Notes: generated from the letters alone by a model not told the origin. Positions 13,155 to 25,747 are shown, counted from the first letter of the stretch. The stretch: DNA of 64,000 nt from Ptiloglossa arizonensis (GCF_051014685.1 NC_135055.1:2046001-2110000), one strand, 5' to 3'. Program-made: numbers and translations.

Positions 13155-13346
13155 ACCAACGAATTGGCAAGATTCTCCCGATGAAAATGAGTCCAAACAC
13201 GACCACTTTCCGACTACTTTTACTTTCACGTCATTCAAAATTTCGTATACAAATGATTCGTAATTAAATGACGCGTGACTAAAAATAGTCCGAATATGGC
13301 CGTGTTTGGACTCATTTTCATCGTGAGAACATCGCCGATCCGTCTA
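13155..13346. mobile_element. 192-bp inverted-repeat MITE, copy 1
   Basis: The left arm begins ACCAACGAATTGGC and contains GAGTCCAAACACGACCAC (13190-13207). The right arm carries its reverse complement with one change, GTGGCCGTGTTTGGACTC becoming ATGGCCGTGTTTGGACTC near 13297. The right end, CGCCGATCCGTC, mirrors the left end. The arms are about 75 bp long around a short AT-rich loop. Four related copies occur at 15915, 23283, 25555 and 56860. There is no open frame; it would form a long hairpin if transcribed. Confidence 0.8.
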
Positions 13347-14814
13347 TGATATTATCGCGAAGATACGAGAGCAAAAATTACGAAAACCAAAAATTTCGGA
13401 CAACAAAAATCGCTTCGTTAAACGATAATAGCGATCCAGTGGCCATTATTGTTGATTCCGAGTGGAGATTACCGTGTCTCGCAGAGACGATGATCTTTCC
13501 CGAGACCTAGCCAGATTATTGTGGAATTCGACTGTCGTCCTTTCGTCGTATCGATTGCCCGCTAATTATGAATTTCGCTCGCTTTTCGCGCAGTAATCGA
13601 TCCTCTGGGACGCAGTTAAAGCTCCCAGAGTCGGTGACACGGCACGACGCTAACGGCGTTAATTAAAGCGCTTAGTAAACCTCGTTATCGAACGAGTCGT
13701 TAGCAACTTTGCTAGCTGCCAATGCCCCCTCCCTTCCTCACTCCGCGAACCCGTCCCGTTTTCAACGATATCACGGAAGGACGCGAAATCGCGTAAGTGG
13801 AACGACTCGTCTGCAAGTCGAGCGCGCGTATTTCTATTAATTATTCGCGCGACTTGATTAGCAAAAATTCCTTCTCGAACGCACGGTTTCCACGAAAATC
13901 GTTCAGGTTCGTAAATCGAAGAATCGGCGGGGAATCCAATTACGTCGAGAATTTAACGATTTATTTCCGAAAGAGCACGATCGACGATCCGTTCGCTCTT
14001 ATTCCTCACGCAGACGATAAACGTGTCTATGAAATTCGCTGCTAGTTGCGACACATTTCTCGTAAAATATTTCAAAGGCTCCCCCCCACCCACTCCCACC
14101 GAGTGGAAAATACAATACGGAGGGAAAATAGCAATAAATCGAATATACCAGCCTCTTTCTGTCTCCGTGCGTTCTCTTCGAAAGCCAGATTTCGAAGTAA
14201 CAAAATCACTCGACAATTCAGCCGATATACTTAACACAATAAAGGCAGCTTGGTTCGGTGCTCTTCTCCCGGACCTTTCAACAAATCGCTGCGAAAAGCT
14301 TTCACCAAAATAGCCTTCCGTCAACGAAACGCCGCTTTTATGGGAATTTATAGGGACGGAGGCACGCGGAATCGTTCCACTGTTCGTTAAAGTCGAAACT
14401 AAATCAGATTGGCGTGCACGGTGTGTAGCGTAACTCGGCAGCAACCGTGAAAGCCATAGCTGACCCGTTTCTTTAGAAAACGGCTCGCCGCGATATCCAT
14501 GAATTTTCATTTACCGGTTAATTCGACCGCGCGATAAATCTTCGCGCCTCGGCGTTCAAAGTTCGACCGCGGCGCGCGCAAATGGATAAATAAATGCGAC
14601 CCTCGTCGGTACTCCATCCGTCCGATGCGCTTCCATTTCATTATACCTTATTTCGTTTCTCTCCGCGCCCCGGAGTTACTCTTTATGAACTTGGTAGCCA
14701 CAAATTTCCTGTCAATTATCAGTCTCGAGTAGCGAACGTAAAAGTGTCTCGCGCGTCGTGTATTCCTTCGCGAAATTTATTATTGTTGTAATAAGTGTGA
14801 AAAAGAAGAGAGAA
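13347..14814. other. CpG-rich single-copy sequence, coding status unknown
   Basis: A relatively GC-rich block with several overlapping open frames. The longest is on the minus strand (13953-14510, 185 codons), with shorter frames opposite it. The protein has no domain I recognise, and opposite-strand openness argues for composition rather than coding. Candidate regulatory or conserved non-coding DNA. Confidence 0.35.
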
Positions 14815-15560
14815 GAAAGAAACGGTGGCCGTACATTTGTTTACAAAATGTAATATTATTATTGCGCCAAAAATCGAAAGAACGCGCATTTCTCGTAATT
14901 GGATAAAATTCGATGAGAAATGAAAGAAGAGACGATGCATTGTGTATTTGTTTACAAAATATATTATTATAATTATTATTATTGCGCCAAAAATTGAAAA
15001 AATGCGTATTTCTCGTGAATGGATAAAATTCCATGAGAAATGAAAAAAAGACGATGCATTGTGTAATTGTTTACAAAAGATATTATTATAATTATTATTA
15101 TTATTATTGCGCCAAAAACTGAACATATGCGCATTTATCGTGATTGAATAAAATTTCACGAGAAATGAAAAAAGAGACGATGCATTGTGTATTTGTTTAC
15201 AAAATATATTATTATATTTATTATTATTGCGCCAAAAATTGAAAAAATGCGTATTTCTCGTGATTTGATAAAATTCCATGAGAAATGAAAAAAAGACGAT
15301 GCATTGTGTAATTATTTACAAAAGATATTATTATAATTATTATTATTATTATTGCGCCAAAAACTGAAAAAATGCCCATTTATCGTGATTGGATAAAATT
15401 CCACGAAAAATGAAAAAAGAAACGATGCATTGTGTATTTGTATACAAAGTGTATTATTATTATTATTATTATTATTATTGCGCCAAAAATTGGAAGAACG
15501 CGCATTTCTCGTAATTGGATAAAATTCCACGAGAAATGAAAAAAGAAACGGTGATTCGTG
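14815..15560. repeat. Alternating 120/125-bp dimeric array, 6 units, with (ATT)n tracts
   Basis: The marker GCGCCAAAAA starts at 14864, 14984, 15109, 15229, 15354 and 15480, giving steps of 120, 125, 120, 125 and 126. Units alternate between TGTATTTGTTTACAAAATAT and TGTAATTGTTTACAAAAGAT forms (TGTAATTATTTACAAAAGAT in the last), so the true repeat is a 245-bp dimer. Each unit holds an (ATT)n tract of variable length. Long minus-strand frames here (such as 14719-15279) are repeat shadows. Confidence 0.92.
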
Positions 15561-15660
15561 TATCGTGTACTTGTTTAGAAAATGAATGATTATTTTCGCG
15601 TGAAAAATAGGAAGGAATTGCATCTCGCGTAATAGAATAAAATTTCGCAAGAGGCCATCT
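15561..15660. repeat. Degenerate end unit of the 120/125-bp array
   Basis: It keeps TTGTTTAGAAAATGAATGAT and the words GCGTGAAAAATAGGAAGG and GAATAAAATTTCGC in the order of the array unit, but with many differences. Confidence 0.6.
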
Positions 15661-15914
15661 ACAGCCAAAGACTGTTTTCGGATCTAACCTCGATTTCAAT
15701 TACGATATTATCCCAATTTACGTGGGAGAATGCAAACAAAATTCGGTGATAGCTAAGAAGGAATTATACGCCGACGATATTCTCGGACTAGCGCAGAACT
15801 AACCCAGATAGACGAAACGGAATCATTCCCAGCACTGTGCTCCTGTTTATTTAGGAATTTCGTTCACTTTTGGAAATGAAAATTTTGGACACATATCGAA
15901 TCTTTGTGAGAGCA

Positions 15915-16097
15915 TTATCCACGGATCGGCGTGGTTCTCCCGATGAAAACGAGCCCAAACACGACCACGTTCGGATTACTTTTAATTACACGTCGCTCGA
16001 ATGATATAGAAAAATTGTTGAAAAATTGAAATTTCCAAACAGTGGGAACACGGTCGTGTTTGGACTCGTTTCAAACGGGAAAATCTCGCTGATTTAC
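15915..16097. mobile_element. Inverted-repeat MITE, copy 2
   Basis: It has GGTTCTCCCGATGAAAACGA and GAGCCCAAACACGACCAC in the left arm, and CGGTCGTGTTTGGACTCG with ACGGGAAAATCTCGCTGATT in the right arm. Length and arm layout match the copies at 13155 and 25555. Confidence 0.75.
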
Positions 16098-19000
16098 CAA
16101 CGATGCTCCCGCAAACGTATCGCGAACGACAAAAAAACTGAACACGCACGAAATATATTTCGTTCCATCCGAAATGCACTCGTTGCGTAACAAGTTTAAT
16201 TTTCAATGTCGCACGAATCGTTCCATTCGCTCGCCAGTGTCGCGAATTTCGAAAAGTTCGTTAACATCCAACGAATTAACTTGTCAGCGCGATTAGCAAT
16301 CAGCGAAATCCACAAGCGAGCGTAAACGCGTACGCGGCATCCGAACAATAAACGAAAACCATCGGATCCCCCGATGACCGCCTCGACACGCAGAAATGTT
16401 AAACGAGCAGAATTTTAACGCAGTACATTAGCTGCCTGACACCCGATCGTCGAATTAAATTCTCACGGCTGATTCCCTCGGTATTACCATCCGTATTGTG
16501 CCCCGTTTTAAGCGGTGATCTTGTTTTGAAATCACTTGATCGCCGTTTAGCGGAGATGGGATCAAGCTCGATCCGAGTGCCCCTGAATACCAATCAATTA
16601 TAAACGTGTCGTTCCACGAAATTCGAATATCACCGGTAAAAAAGGTGGTAACGTTTAACGTACTTGAAACGTTGATATAAATATACTTGTAACACGGTAA
16701 GATTCATCGGTAAACCATCGACTCGTTCACCAATCGTGGATTATCGACGAATTTGACGAACATCTATTCGCGTTCGTGTTTCGATTTATAATTGAGATCG
16801 ATGGACTGCAGATTTTACGTATTTGTGGTCTACCCCGATGCAGAAGACACGTGCAAATATATGCAGAGTGTATTTCATAAATTAATACAATAATATTAAT
16901 ATTTCAATTCGATTAAGTGCCGATATTAATCGTGCGTTTAACGTATGCGTTTTATATTCGCGTGCGCTGATAAATGCGTAAAATCTGTCTAGTAATCAGC
17001 GGTATCGAGTATTCTTGATCATTCGTGAATTTGAGGTTAGATTTATTAGCGGTTTTCGCAATTACGTGATTACTCTGTTGCGATGTACAGGGTGTACATT
17101 TTCGGGACGAAATTGCATTATTCGAAGGATCGTGTGTAACGGTAACATTATTTTTTTCAAGTTCATCCATCGTGCCGAACATCCACATACTTTGCTCAAC
17201 ATTTAAATACTTGTTAAAAGTTAAGACTTGTTCGACTCGTTCGAAACAGTAATTCCAACGAACGTCTTCAGTGATGAGAATCGTCACATAAATTTTTCAG
17301 TAAAAATCCATAACTCGGTAACTGTTTGACAACGTTAAAACACATTAATGTAAATTTCTCGAGGTTAAACTTGTTTTTTATGATGTACAGTGTCGTAAAA
17401 AAAAAAAAAAAAAATATCGATTTTCTTATATTCTCGTAAAGAGAAGACCTTGGAAAAATATGATGTTACTCCTCCGCGTATTTCTTTAAACATTGCAACA
17501 TCGTTCTGAACAGTTTTGTTCACAGAATCATAAAGAACAGAGATGTTTAAATATCTTCGTTTGAATGATTCATCGTGTATAATAATAAAAGGATCGTATC
17601 GGTAATTTTAGCGCGTTATCGAGTTTGTGTAGAATATTGTTTTAATAAACGATTAACGACCGAAGTTAAGGTACAGTAGAACTTCAATGGCTGTGGAAAA
17701 ATGGATCCTGGAATTCCTGCGAGTAACAAGAATCGTGCAATTATCGAGACAACAGATCCAATAAGTAGAAGCTCCACTTACACAATATATTCCCCACTAC
17801 CCATAGCTCATGCTTGACCTCGCATGCAATCATTGGTCTCTACGGACGTCCACTTCCAATTTCACTTGTTGCTAAGTAACCATAACCTTCCACTTGTCAA
17901 CATAATGCATCGAACGAAGCTCACGCGCAACTATCGAGTTGTACAACTATCGAGGTTCTACTGTACTCGATACAAGATTTCGTTTCTTTTTTTTTTTTTT
18001 AACAATCCGCCGGTGAATAAACTTTCTACGCGGATAAAATTTCTAAAAAATTTGCAACTTTTCCTTGAGCACAATTCATAATAAAACATATATCTAATAT
18101 TACCACGATTCCTCAGCTGTGAGCCTTAATCGGAAAAATGGTATTGTAAAATTTTGCACAGATTTTGCGGAACATCGCAGAATGTTCGGCAGAAATTTTC
18201 CACGACTTATTTTACAGTTAATCGATATACGAGTTGATATGTATAGTATACTTTTAAAACACATACACGTTTGTAGACCCTCGTGCTGTCCACGTTGCCT
18301 CGTCCATTTTGTCCCTAACAAGCAGCCACGTTCTCCTTGGAAAGAAAACAATGTCCAGCTCTTCTCAAAAAAAAAGTGTTCATCAGGGTTTTAACATTTG
18401 TGAATAACAAAGTCTCTCAATCCTTTAACCTTGCTCGACAAATTACCAAAATCTGTTTAACGATTACAAAAACACACACACAAAACAATTTTTACCACCT
18501 CGCGTTATCATCGATCAATTGTTAGATTTTCACGTCAACTCTTGCAGGGGGCTCACGTTTATCTCCGTTGCTCTCACGGCCAAAAAGTACACGCCATTTC
18601 TTTTTCTTTTTTTTTTTCCTTTCAAACAGTCGTGAAACTCGTGTCGATTGCATACGCGATAAGATCACGGTAAAACAGTGAGAAACGGAACGAGATAGAA
18701 TTTCACATCTTTTGTACAAATTGATTTTCCAAGGGCACCGGCACCGTCTACGTGCCCGATATGTAAATTGTTTCACGGTTTCACGGTTTCTTGGAGCACG
18801 GCGTCGCGGCAACGCGACGTTAAATTCACGCCGCGGGCAGACGACGTAGCCAATTCCGCGAAAAAATCGTGCCGTGAGAAATATGCGACGACAGCGGGCG
18901 CAAAGCTCGGTTAAACGAGCCCTGCTCCTCGCCGCGTTATATCAGATTCCGACGGATTATGCAAAATTACATCATCGTTGCGCGAGATTAATTTTTACAC

Positions 19001-19688
19001 GAGCACGTCCCCAGCCGCGGTCTCCATTAACCCCGGGAGTAAATTGAGCGAAGGGTGCTTCTCAGAGAGCTTGCGAAAAAATCTGTGTTCCGTTTCCTCG
19101 AGGCTTATTTCGAGTCGATCTGCGAGCTTCGAGTGTTTTTACCCGAAACGGATTACCACGAGACAGACAACAACGAAACCCGTAACAACTCTGCAAACGA
19201 AATCCCAGTGGAGATCCCATTCGAGTTGTCCGCGTACCTCGAGTCGAACTTTCGCAACAATTACACGGAACGCGAAATATTTATCGAATTTACCGTTAAA
19301 TCGTGAAATTAGAGCCCGATTGTTAAACGAAGTTGATGCTTGACTGTTAGATCGTGAAGTTCCGAGATTCGGGGAACAATGGGTATGCGTTTGTCAACAC
19401 AGTTCAGGATAATTGCCCTTGAAGGGTTTGAGAGGTAACAATTAGTGGTAACACGTCTGGAATATATACGTACGGAAATAGTAACTGTTGTAGAATTTAC
19501 TTACTCGTTGGAGGAACCTTGTGTGCTTTTGCAGGTTTCGGATGAAATATCAATTATAAGTGTTTCTTACCTGCGAACAGAAATAATTCGATTTTTAAAA
19601 CGTGGTTACGCAAGTAGCCCGAAAGTTGTTGCAAAGAACAAGGTGGAGAAGATTATTGGAATTTAGTCAGATTTTATAGAGTAGATTT
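16098..19688. other. Mostly single-copy sequence
   Basis: No gene recognised. An A run lies at 17397-17414. TACAGGGTGT at 17086-17095 resembles the end motif of some DNA transposons, but I could not find a convincing partner end. The stretch 18560-19340 is more CpG-rich and has overlapping open frames without recognisable domains. Confidence 0.4.
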
Positions 19689-20110
19689 GTCCAATCTCTA
19701 GAGATTAGGGATGCATGATTACCTAAGTTGTCCCAATAGGGGTCCAAAACTCCCTGGTGGTTCAACCGAGGACCCTATCCTTAGAAATCTAAGGATTCGT
19801 TGGTTGTCCACTAATTGGGGTACTTTATGGTTGTCCAAATTGGGGTCCGAAATTTTCTAACAGTCCATCTCTGGATGCATGAGACTCCAGTGGTCCAAGT
19901 AGGGATGCACGATACCCCAAATGTCCAACTGGAGTCCGTTGACAACCTAGCTGTTCGACCAGAGATTCATGTACTTTTAGTTCTCCAATTAAGACCTTAT
20001 ACCTCCCTAACAATCCATCTAACGACGCATGACCACTTAGCGGTCTACCTAACGATTAACTCCCAAATGTACAACTCCGAATCCATGACGATTCAGTTAT
20101 ACAAATAGAA
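19689..20110. repeat. Ancient minisatellite with strict 30-bp period
   Basis: A degenerate GTCCAA-like word starts each unit at 19833, 19863, 19893, 19923, 19953, 19983, 20013 and 20043: seven consecutive steps of exactly 30 bp. Flanking units are at 19689, 19730, 19760, 19806, 20069 and 20099. Units have diverged strongly (GTCCAAATTGGGGTCC, GTCCATCTCTGGATGC, GTCCAAGTAGGGATGC, GTCCAACTGGAGTCC) but length is conserved. Because 30 bp is ten codons, the plus frame 19815-20108 reads as a ten-residue periodic peptide (VQIGVRNFLT, VHLWMHETPV, VQVGMHDTPN and so on). I treat it as a repeat; coding is possible but unsupported. Confidence 0.75.
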
Positions 20111-21284
20111 GCCTGGTGCCTATTCTTTGCTGACACGACACAGGACGTCACCCCTATAAAGAAACTCTTGAACGTATCTATCAGATTCGAACATAGAAAG
20201 GAACTTGCGGAACAGAATGCTGACACGGTTTCGAAAGACGAAAATGCTGATCGTAATTTTCTCTCGTCAAAAATTCCAAGATCGAACGATCGAATTCAAT
20301 CTCCGTGTGAGCTGCAAGATACAAGGAGACAGAAGCGTGTGTAATAATTTCCCGTAGAAACGTAACAAACCCGATAAATTACAAGAAAATGTTACTTTCG
20401 GAGGAAAATAATAGTTTCTCGAAACCATCAAAGTTTTGTCCAATTTGTTTTCGCGTGTAGTTTTGAATCCAAGGAAAAAGTATAACAAGTGATGGTACAC
20501 AGTGGTGTCCGCTTTCAAGAAACAAACTGGGGACCGTTCGTTTACTTGTAAGCGGGGCGACGATGACGATTTTGATCTCCAACTGTGACCAACAACGTGC
20601 CGTACTCTTAACGAAATGTGCTATAATTTAAGTAGAATCTCGTCGACTCCCAGAAACTGGAAGGAAGAAAGATTTTCACGAGACACGAACTATAGTAACG
20701 CACTTTATGAAACCGTGTGAACCAACGAGCAGTGAAGTAAAAGAGAGCGGTGGAAAAAGATTAAAATGTATAGTATAATTACGCTCGGTATCATTAAGCG
20801 AAAAAAAGGTTGTAGGATCGGGCGAGCAAGCTTGTATCCCGAGGTTGGGGTAATTCGCGCCTTGTTAATTACGGTGCACGTGAGGTAGAAACGCTTAGGT
20901 CGTGTCTTCTTAAATTAACACCGGGAAGCCATCATTACGTGGAAATAAAGGAGCGTCCTGGTTTGGACCGATAGAACGTTTCGATTTGAGGGGAAAAAGA
21001 CGCTGAATCTGTTGAATTTTCTGACAGAACGAGCGAAGATTTTGTTCGATCTTCGACGCCAATTGAGGTTAAGTTTCAATAGGAGCATTTTAGCCGTGCC
21101 CTCGAAGCACATACATATGTAACTTCGTTTTTACATCGAATTCGTTTCTACGTATCTGCACCCCGTTCGAGTAATAAAGACGTTAAATACGTAAAAATTT
21201 TCATTAGGTTTATTTAGCTATCGGAAGCTACTATTTCAAGTAGCGCTGAGACCATTTGAATAATTTAATATTCAATTATTTCGC
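20111..21284. other. Single-copy sequence
   Basis: No gene or repeat recognised. Short frames on both strands have no identifiable features. Confidence 0.4.
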
Positions 21285-21291
21285 ACATATT

Positions 21292-22235
21292 CGAGTGTTA
21301 CGAGTATGCGTCGAATTTTTGAATACTACGAATATACTTCGAATACCTAAGTACTCGAATCTTACAAATACTCTCATATTCGAATTCTACGAACGCACTG
21401 AAAATATGTGAGTATTCAAATACTACGAATACACTTCGAGTATTCGAGTGTTACGAGTATGCGTCGAATTTTTGAATACTACGAATATACTTCGAATACC
21501 TAAGTACTCGAATCTTACAAATACTCTCATATTCGAATTCTACGAACGCACTGAAAATATGTGAGTATTCAAATACTACGAATACACTTCGAGTATTCGA
21601 GTGTTACGAGTATGCGTCGAATTTTTGAATACTACGAATATACTTCGAATACCTAAGTACTCGAATCTTACAAATACTCTCATATTCGAATTCTACGAAC
21701 GCACTGAAAATATGTGAGTATTCAAATACTACGAATACACTTCGAGTATTCGAGTGTTACGAGTATGCGTCGAATTTTTGAATACTACGAATATACTTCG
21801 AATACCTAAGTACTCGAATCTTACAAATGCTCTCATATTCGAATTCTACGAACGCACTGAAAATATGTGAGTATTCAAATACTACGAATACACTTCGAGT
21901 ATTCGAGTGTTACTAGTATGCGTCAATTTTTGAATACTACGAATATACTTCGAATACCTAAGTACTCGAATCTTACAAATACTCTCATATTCGAATTCTA
22001 CGAACGTACTGAAAATATGTGAGTATTCAAATACTACGAATACACTTCGAGTATTCAAGTGTTACGAGTATACGTCGAATTTTTGAATACTACGAATATA
22101 CTTTGAATATCTAAATACTCGAATCTTACAAATACTCTCATATTCGAATTCTACGAACGCACTGAAAATATGTGAGTATTCAAATACTACAAATACTACG
22201 AATATTTAAGTATTCGAATATCCATTATTCAAACG
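21292..22235. repeat. 153-bp satellite array, about 6 units, ATTCGAAT core
   Basis: The marker CGAGTGTTACGAGTATGCG occurs at 21292, 21445, 21598 and 21751 (153 bp apart), with two further, more diverged units near 21904 and 22056. A unit contains TCGAATTTTTGAATACTACG, CTAAGTACTCGAATCTTACA and CGAACGCACTGAAAATATG. The first four units are almost identical; changes accumulate toward the right edge. Confidence 0.93.
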
Positions 22236-23280
22236 GTTAAATATCCCAAATAGTAATACAATGTTACTCCGATATAATTCGAGTATTACTATTGAAATAA
22301 GAAAGTATTCGTAAACTTTCCACAGACTTACAACGATTTCTACTACTCAAATATAATGAGTATTCAGATACTTGATGCAAGAAATAGTCGAATTGTACAC
22401 ATACATATATCCCTATCGTTAGAGACTCGAGAGATTCGAACCAATGTCACGGTACATCGACATCGGATCCAAAAACCATTGTCGATGCAGTCGAGAAACA
22501 TAGCACGGAAGACTGCCCCCCTCTCGTCCAAACGGGGCGCAAAATGTACCCAGCCAAACGGCCCGGTAACCCATAAAATTTTCACGCGAAATTATACGAT
22601 CGTTCCAGCGGTCGTCCTGGAGGAAGAGCCAACGTGGAAACTGGAGTTGAGATTGTATCGGGCTCTCATCCAGCCGCAGTCTGTAGCTCTGCAGACTTTG
22701 TCCCGAAACTTTCAGAGTTTTCACGACGAACAGCTCTGAACGTTGACTGCCGCGCGACGAGATCGGGGATCGAAGCCGACACGGAAGAAAGGAAGATCGA
22801 TCGGTCGTTTCCGCGACCACCGGAGACACACCGGGGGGACCAAACTTTTCCGAATCTCGGTGCCCGCTCGTCTTTCCCATTGTGCCGCGTTTCCACGATC
22901 GACTTTGTCTCGAGAGCCCTTTACGTTCCGCCGTCCGCACGAGAATTACCTTCGCTCTCGACCTTACCTTCTCACTCAGCCCCACGACCCCTCCCTCGAG
23001 CATACAAAAAGGAAAATCGCGACTTCGATGGTCGCTCGCGAGCGCAAAATCCGTCTCGTCGAAATTCCATCTTCGTCAGTGTTCTATTCGATGGTGAAAT
23101 TCTTATTCTATAACAATACAGTATCACCGGAATGTTTGAAACCGCTGGTTGTCCCGAATACGTGAAAGGGAATCATCACCGTTTCGTTTATTCGACGATC
23201 CTTAAACTCGCGAGATCAAATTTGATTCATTAATGAAAATAAAAATTTTCATACAATTCGTTGTACTCGTACGAAAACAT
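22236..23280. other. CpG-rich single-copy block (22430-23110), coding status unknown
   Basis: This block is open in several frames on both strands at once (22419-23003 minus, 22356-22739 and 22634-23113 plus). That pattern fits a GC-rich composition with few stops better than a gene. I recognise no domain. It could be conserved regulatory DNA or hold short exons I cannot identify. Confidence 0.35.
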
Positions 23281-23282
23281 TG

Positions 23283-23472
23283 CTAACGAGTTGGTTGGAT
23301 TCTCACGATGAGAATGCACCCAAACACGACCATATTCGGATTACTTTCGTTTGTATCTTATTCGAATTTTTTTTTTTTTTTTGCAAAATTTCCAATTTTG
23401 AAAAATTCAAACTGGTCGGAACATGATCGTGTTTGGGCTCGTTTTAATCGGGCAAACGTCACGAATTCGTTC
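23283..23472. mobile_element. Inverted-repeat MITE, copy 3
   Basis: Left arm: GGATTCTCACGATGAGAATG with CCCAAACACGACCATATTCG. Right arm: ATGATCGTGTTTGGGCTCG and ATCGGGCAAACGTCACG. A T run (23367-23382) has expanded in the loop. Same family as 13155 and 25555, more diverged. Confidence 0.7.
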
Positions 23473-23999
23473 AGAATATTTGCATTGTTGTTGCACGGCA
23501 ATGCATAAGAGAATTGAAATTTTCTCGAACGATTTAGAAAAATGGGACACTTTTCAGCAGTGATTCCCGTCTCGTTGACCATTGTTGCCAATACGACGAA
23601 CGGAACTACGGCTTCGATGGTGGAAAATCTGTCTCTTCGACTCGTTTACGGCGAAACGTGATCTTCGCTCGTGTTTTTCTCTACGGTGGCACGCAGAAGT
23701 TTGGGGCGCGTTCTAAACGACGCTCCTCGAGCAAAATTTCGCTTAAGAGGATGTTTCACGAGATATACCAGCAGTGATAAAAAACAAGTCTCCGTCCCAG
23801 TCCCGCAGGTTTAATATCGTTTTATGCTGTCAGTGGAGAGAAAGGGGTAAGTGCGTTTTATAAACCCTTTGGATGCCACGGCCTTTTTAAACGCCGCTAT
23901 AGTTGCAGTAACTGTATCGCGAAATTTATGCACGTGCACCGTGAAAGTTACGGCGACGGTTTTTGTTCGCGCTACCCTTTTGGTATTTTCTATGAAAGT
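23473..23999. other. Single-copy sequence
   Basis: No gene or repeat recognised. Confidence 0.4.
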
Positions 24000-24430
24000 A
24001 CAGGGTGACCGGAAAAGTCTAGTACCAGTAAACAGAGAACGACTTTACGTGAAAATATAGAATGAAATTTCTGTGCACCAGTTTCAAATATTCGTGGGGC
24101 ACGGGCTTGTCTGACCATTGCTGGTTACTTCCACTTGTTCTCGTAAACATAATTGGTGTCACGGTGTTATATATCTTGTCGATCGCAATAACTTCCGACT
24201 GGTTAGTACCAATTAAAACATACATCACCGTTGATGTTCACAAGCACCAATATATAAGTAGAAATAACGAGCAATGATCAGACACGTTCGTTTAGACGTA
24301 TTGAACATGTACCCCTATGGTTTATAAAACTGATTTCCTCGGGAACTTGTATTCCACATTTTCGATTTACTCTTTCACGAAGAATCACACTCTAATATTA
24401 CATTCATTTTTATGAAAATCTATACCGGAC
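24000..24430. mobile_element. Palindromic element, copy 2 (related to 7760-8070)
   Basis: It starts with CAGGGTGACCGGAAAAGTC (24001-24019). The sequence ATCTATACCGGACACGAC (24419-24436) may be the decayed opposite end. Inner arms pair: GTCTGACCATTGCTGGTTAC (about 24110) with the reverse complement of GAGCAATGATCAGACACG (about 24270). The right arm matches the right arm of the 7760-8070 element. There is no transposase frame. Confidence 0.55.
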
Positions 24431-25550
24431 ACGACTAATTAACCTCTTAATATCTTGACTCTTTTATTCTATTTGGAACAAATGGTTGTGTAAACAACCA
24501 GACGTGTCAATATATTTAATTACTCTGCACATGCAAATATACTATTATCATGAGTATTTAGTGCACATATCTGTACAAAATTAATATAGAATAAAATTTT
24601 ATCAGTTACTAGATACAAGCTCGAACAAGGCGAACGTTTATATAAACGCTTTTCATAATTGTACCGCATCGAATTCATCTCGAAAATATTTCTTATATAC
24701 CTGTATCGATAAAAGAGGCCACACGACATAAACAGTGCTATTCCCGCGTTATGAGATGCATCGCATAACACATCTCGTCACGAGTTCGACTCGTACCCAC
24801 TGTATGCACACTTTGGCTCAAGTCATGCGCGCCAGAGTCTAGCTCGTTATTTCAGCCGAATGGATGCAATCCAATATAATTTATTTCAATGGCCGAGTGT
24901 TTTCTCCCAGAGGGTTGAAATTATTTGCTATCGATCCCACTTCATTCAATCTGCTTAATTTCCATCCACCCTTTCATCGACAAGATATTTTCCACGGATA
25001 AATCCGATAAAAGAACGACGAAAGGATTTTTCATAGACGAATCTCGCGAGATAAAAGAGAGTTCTCCTCTTATGCAAGCACTCGGTACTCGCGAAAACCT
25101 TTTCACGGAACAGCAACTTGGACGTAATGCTCGACAAACCTCGTGACAATCGATACTGGACCGTAAAAACGAAAGGGAAATGGCGAATTCCGGGGAACGC
25201 CGATTACGCGAAACTATCAACAACACGTACGTTGCTGTTATGCAAATCCATGAAATTCGCCGCAAACGTGCGAGCACGCGAACACAGCGGGCGAATCAGT
25301 TTGCGGTTCGTTGTGATTTCAATGTTTACAGGCGATCAGTAAAATCTGCCCGTACGGTTGAGTTTCTCGCTTCTGCGCCGACAATATTTTCGAGTCTCGA
25401 GTTTTTCATCGATTCCGTCTCGATACCGCGGTGACGTGAACGCGACACCGATTTTTCCACGCGCAGAGAAAATGTTGTTATCCCCACCGCTGTTATTGCA
25501 AAAATTGAAAATCAAAATTTATATATTTATCGTTGTATCCTTACGAGTGT
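24431..25550. other. Single-copy sequence
   Basis: AT-rich at the left, more CpG-rich after 25000, where overlapping short frames on both strands have no recognisable domain. Confidence 0.4.
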
Positions 25551-25554
25551 GTCA

Positions 25555-25747
25555 CCAACGGATTGGCGATCTCCTCCCGATTGAAACGAGTACAAACACG
25601 ACCACATTCGGACTATTTTGAATTATACGTCATTCGGTTACGAATCATTTGGAAAAAAAATTTTCTAATGACTTAGAAGTAAAAATAATCCGAATGTGGT
25701 CGTGTTTGGACTCATTTTCATCGGGAAAACACCGCCGATTCATTGGT
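25555..25747. mobile_element. 193-bp inverted-repeat MITE, best-preserved copy (copy 4)
   Basis: The left end ACCAACGGATTGGCG matches the reverse complement of the right end, CGCCGATTCATTGGT. The arms share ACAAACACGACCACATTCGG (left) and CCGAATGTGGTCGTGTTTGG (right). Pairing runs for about 75 bp per arm. No clear target-site duplication could be assigned by eye. Members at 13155, 15915, 23283 and 56860 share the same arm core. Confidence 0.82.

Noticed and set aside
13953..14510. 185-codon minus-strand open frame
   Set aside because: Several opposite-strand frames are open in the same CpG-rich block, and the protein shows no domain. Composition explains it.
14719..15699. Long minus-strand frames with repeated Phe/Asn-rich peptides
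   Set aside because: They are translations of the 120/125-bp array and its (ATT)n tracts.
17083..17660. Possible transposon starting at TACAGGGTGT
   Set aside because: The end motif is suggestive, but I could not find a matching inverted end or arm pairing that convinced me.
22419..23113. Overlapping frames of 127 to 194 codons on both strands
   Set aside because: Simultaneous openness in several frames is the mark of a stop-poor GC-rich block rather than of a coding sequence.
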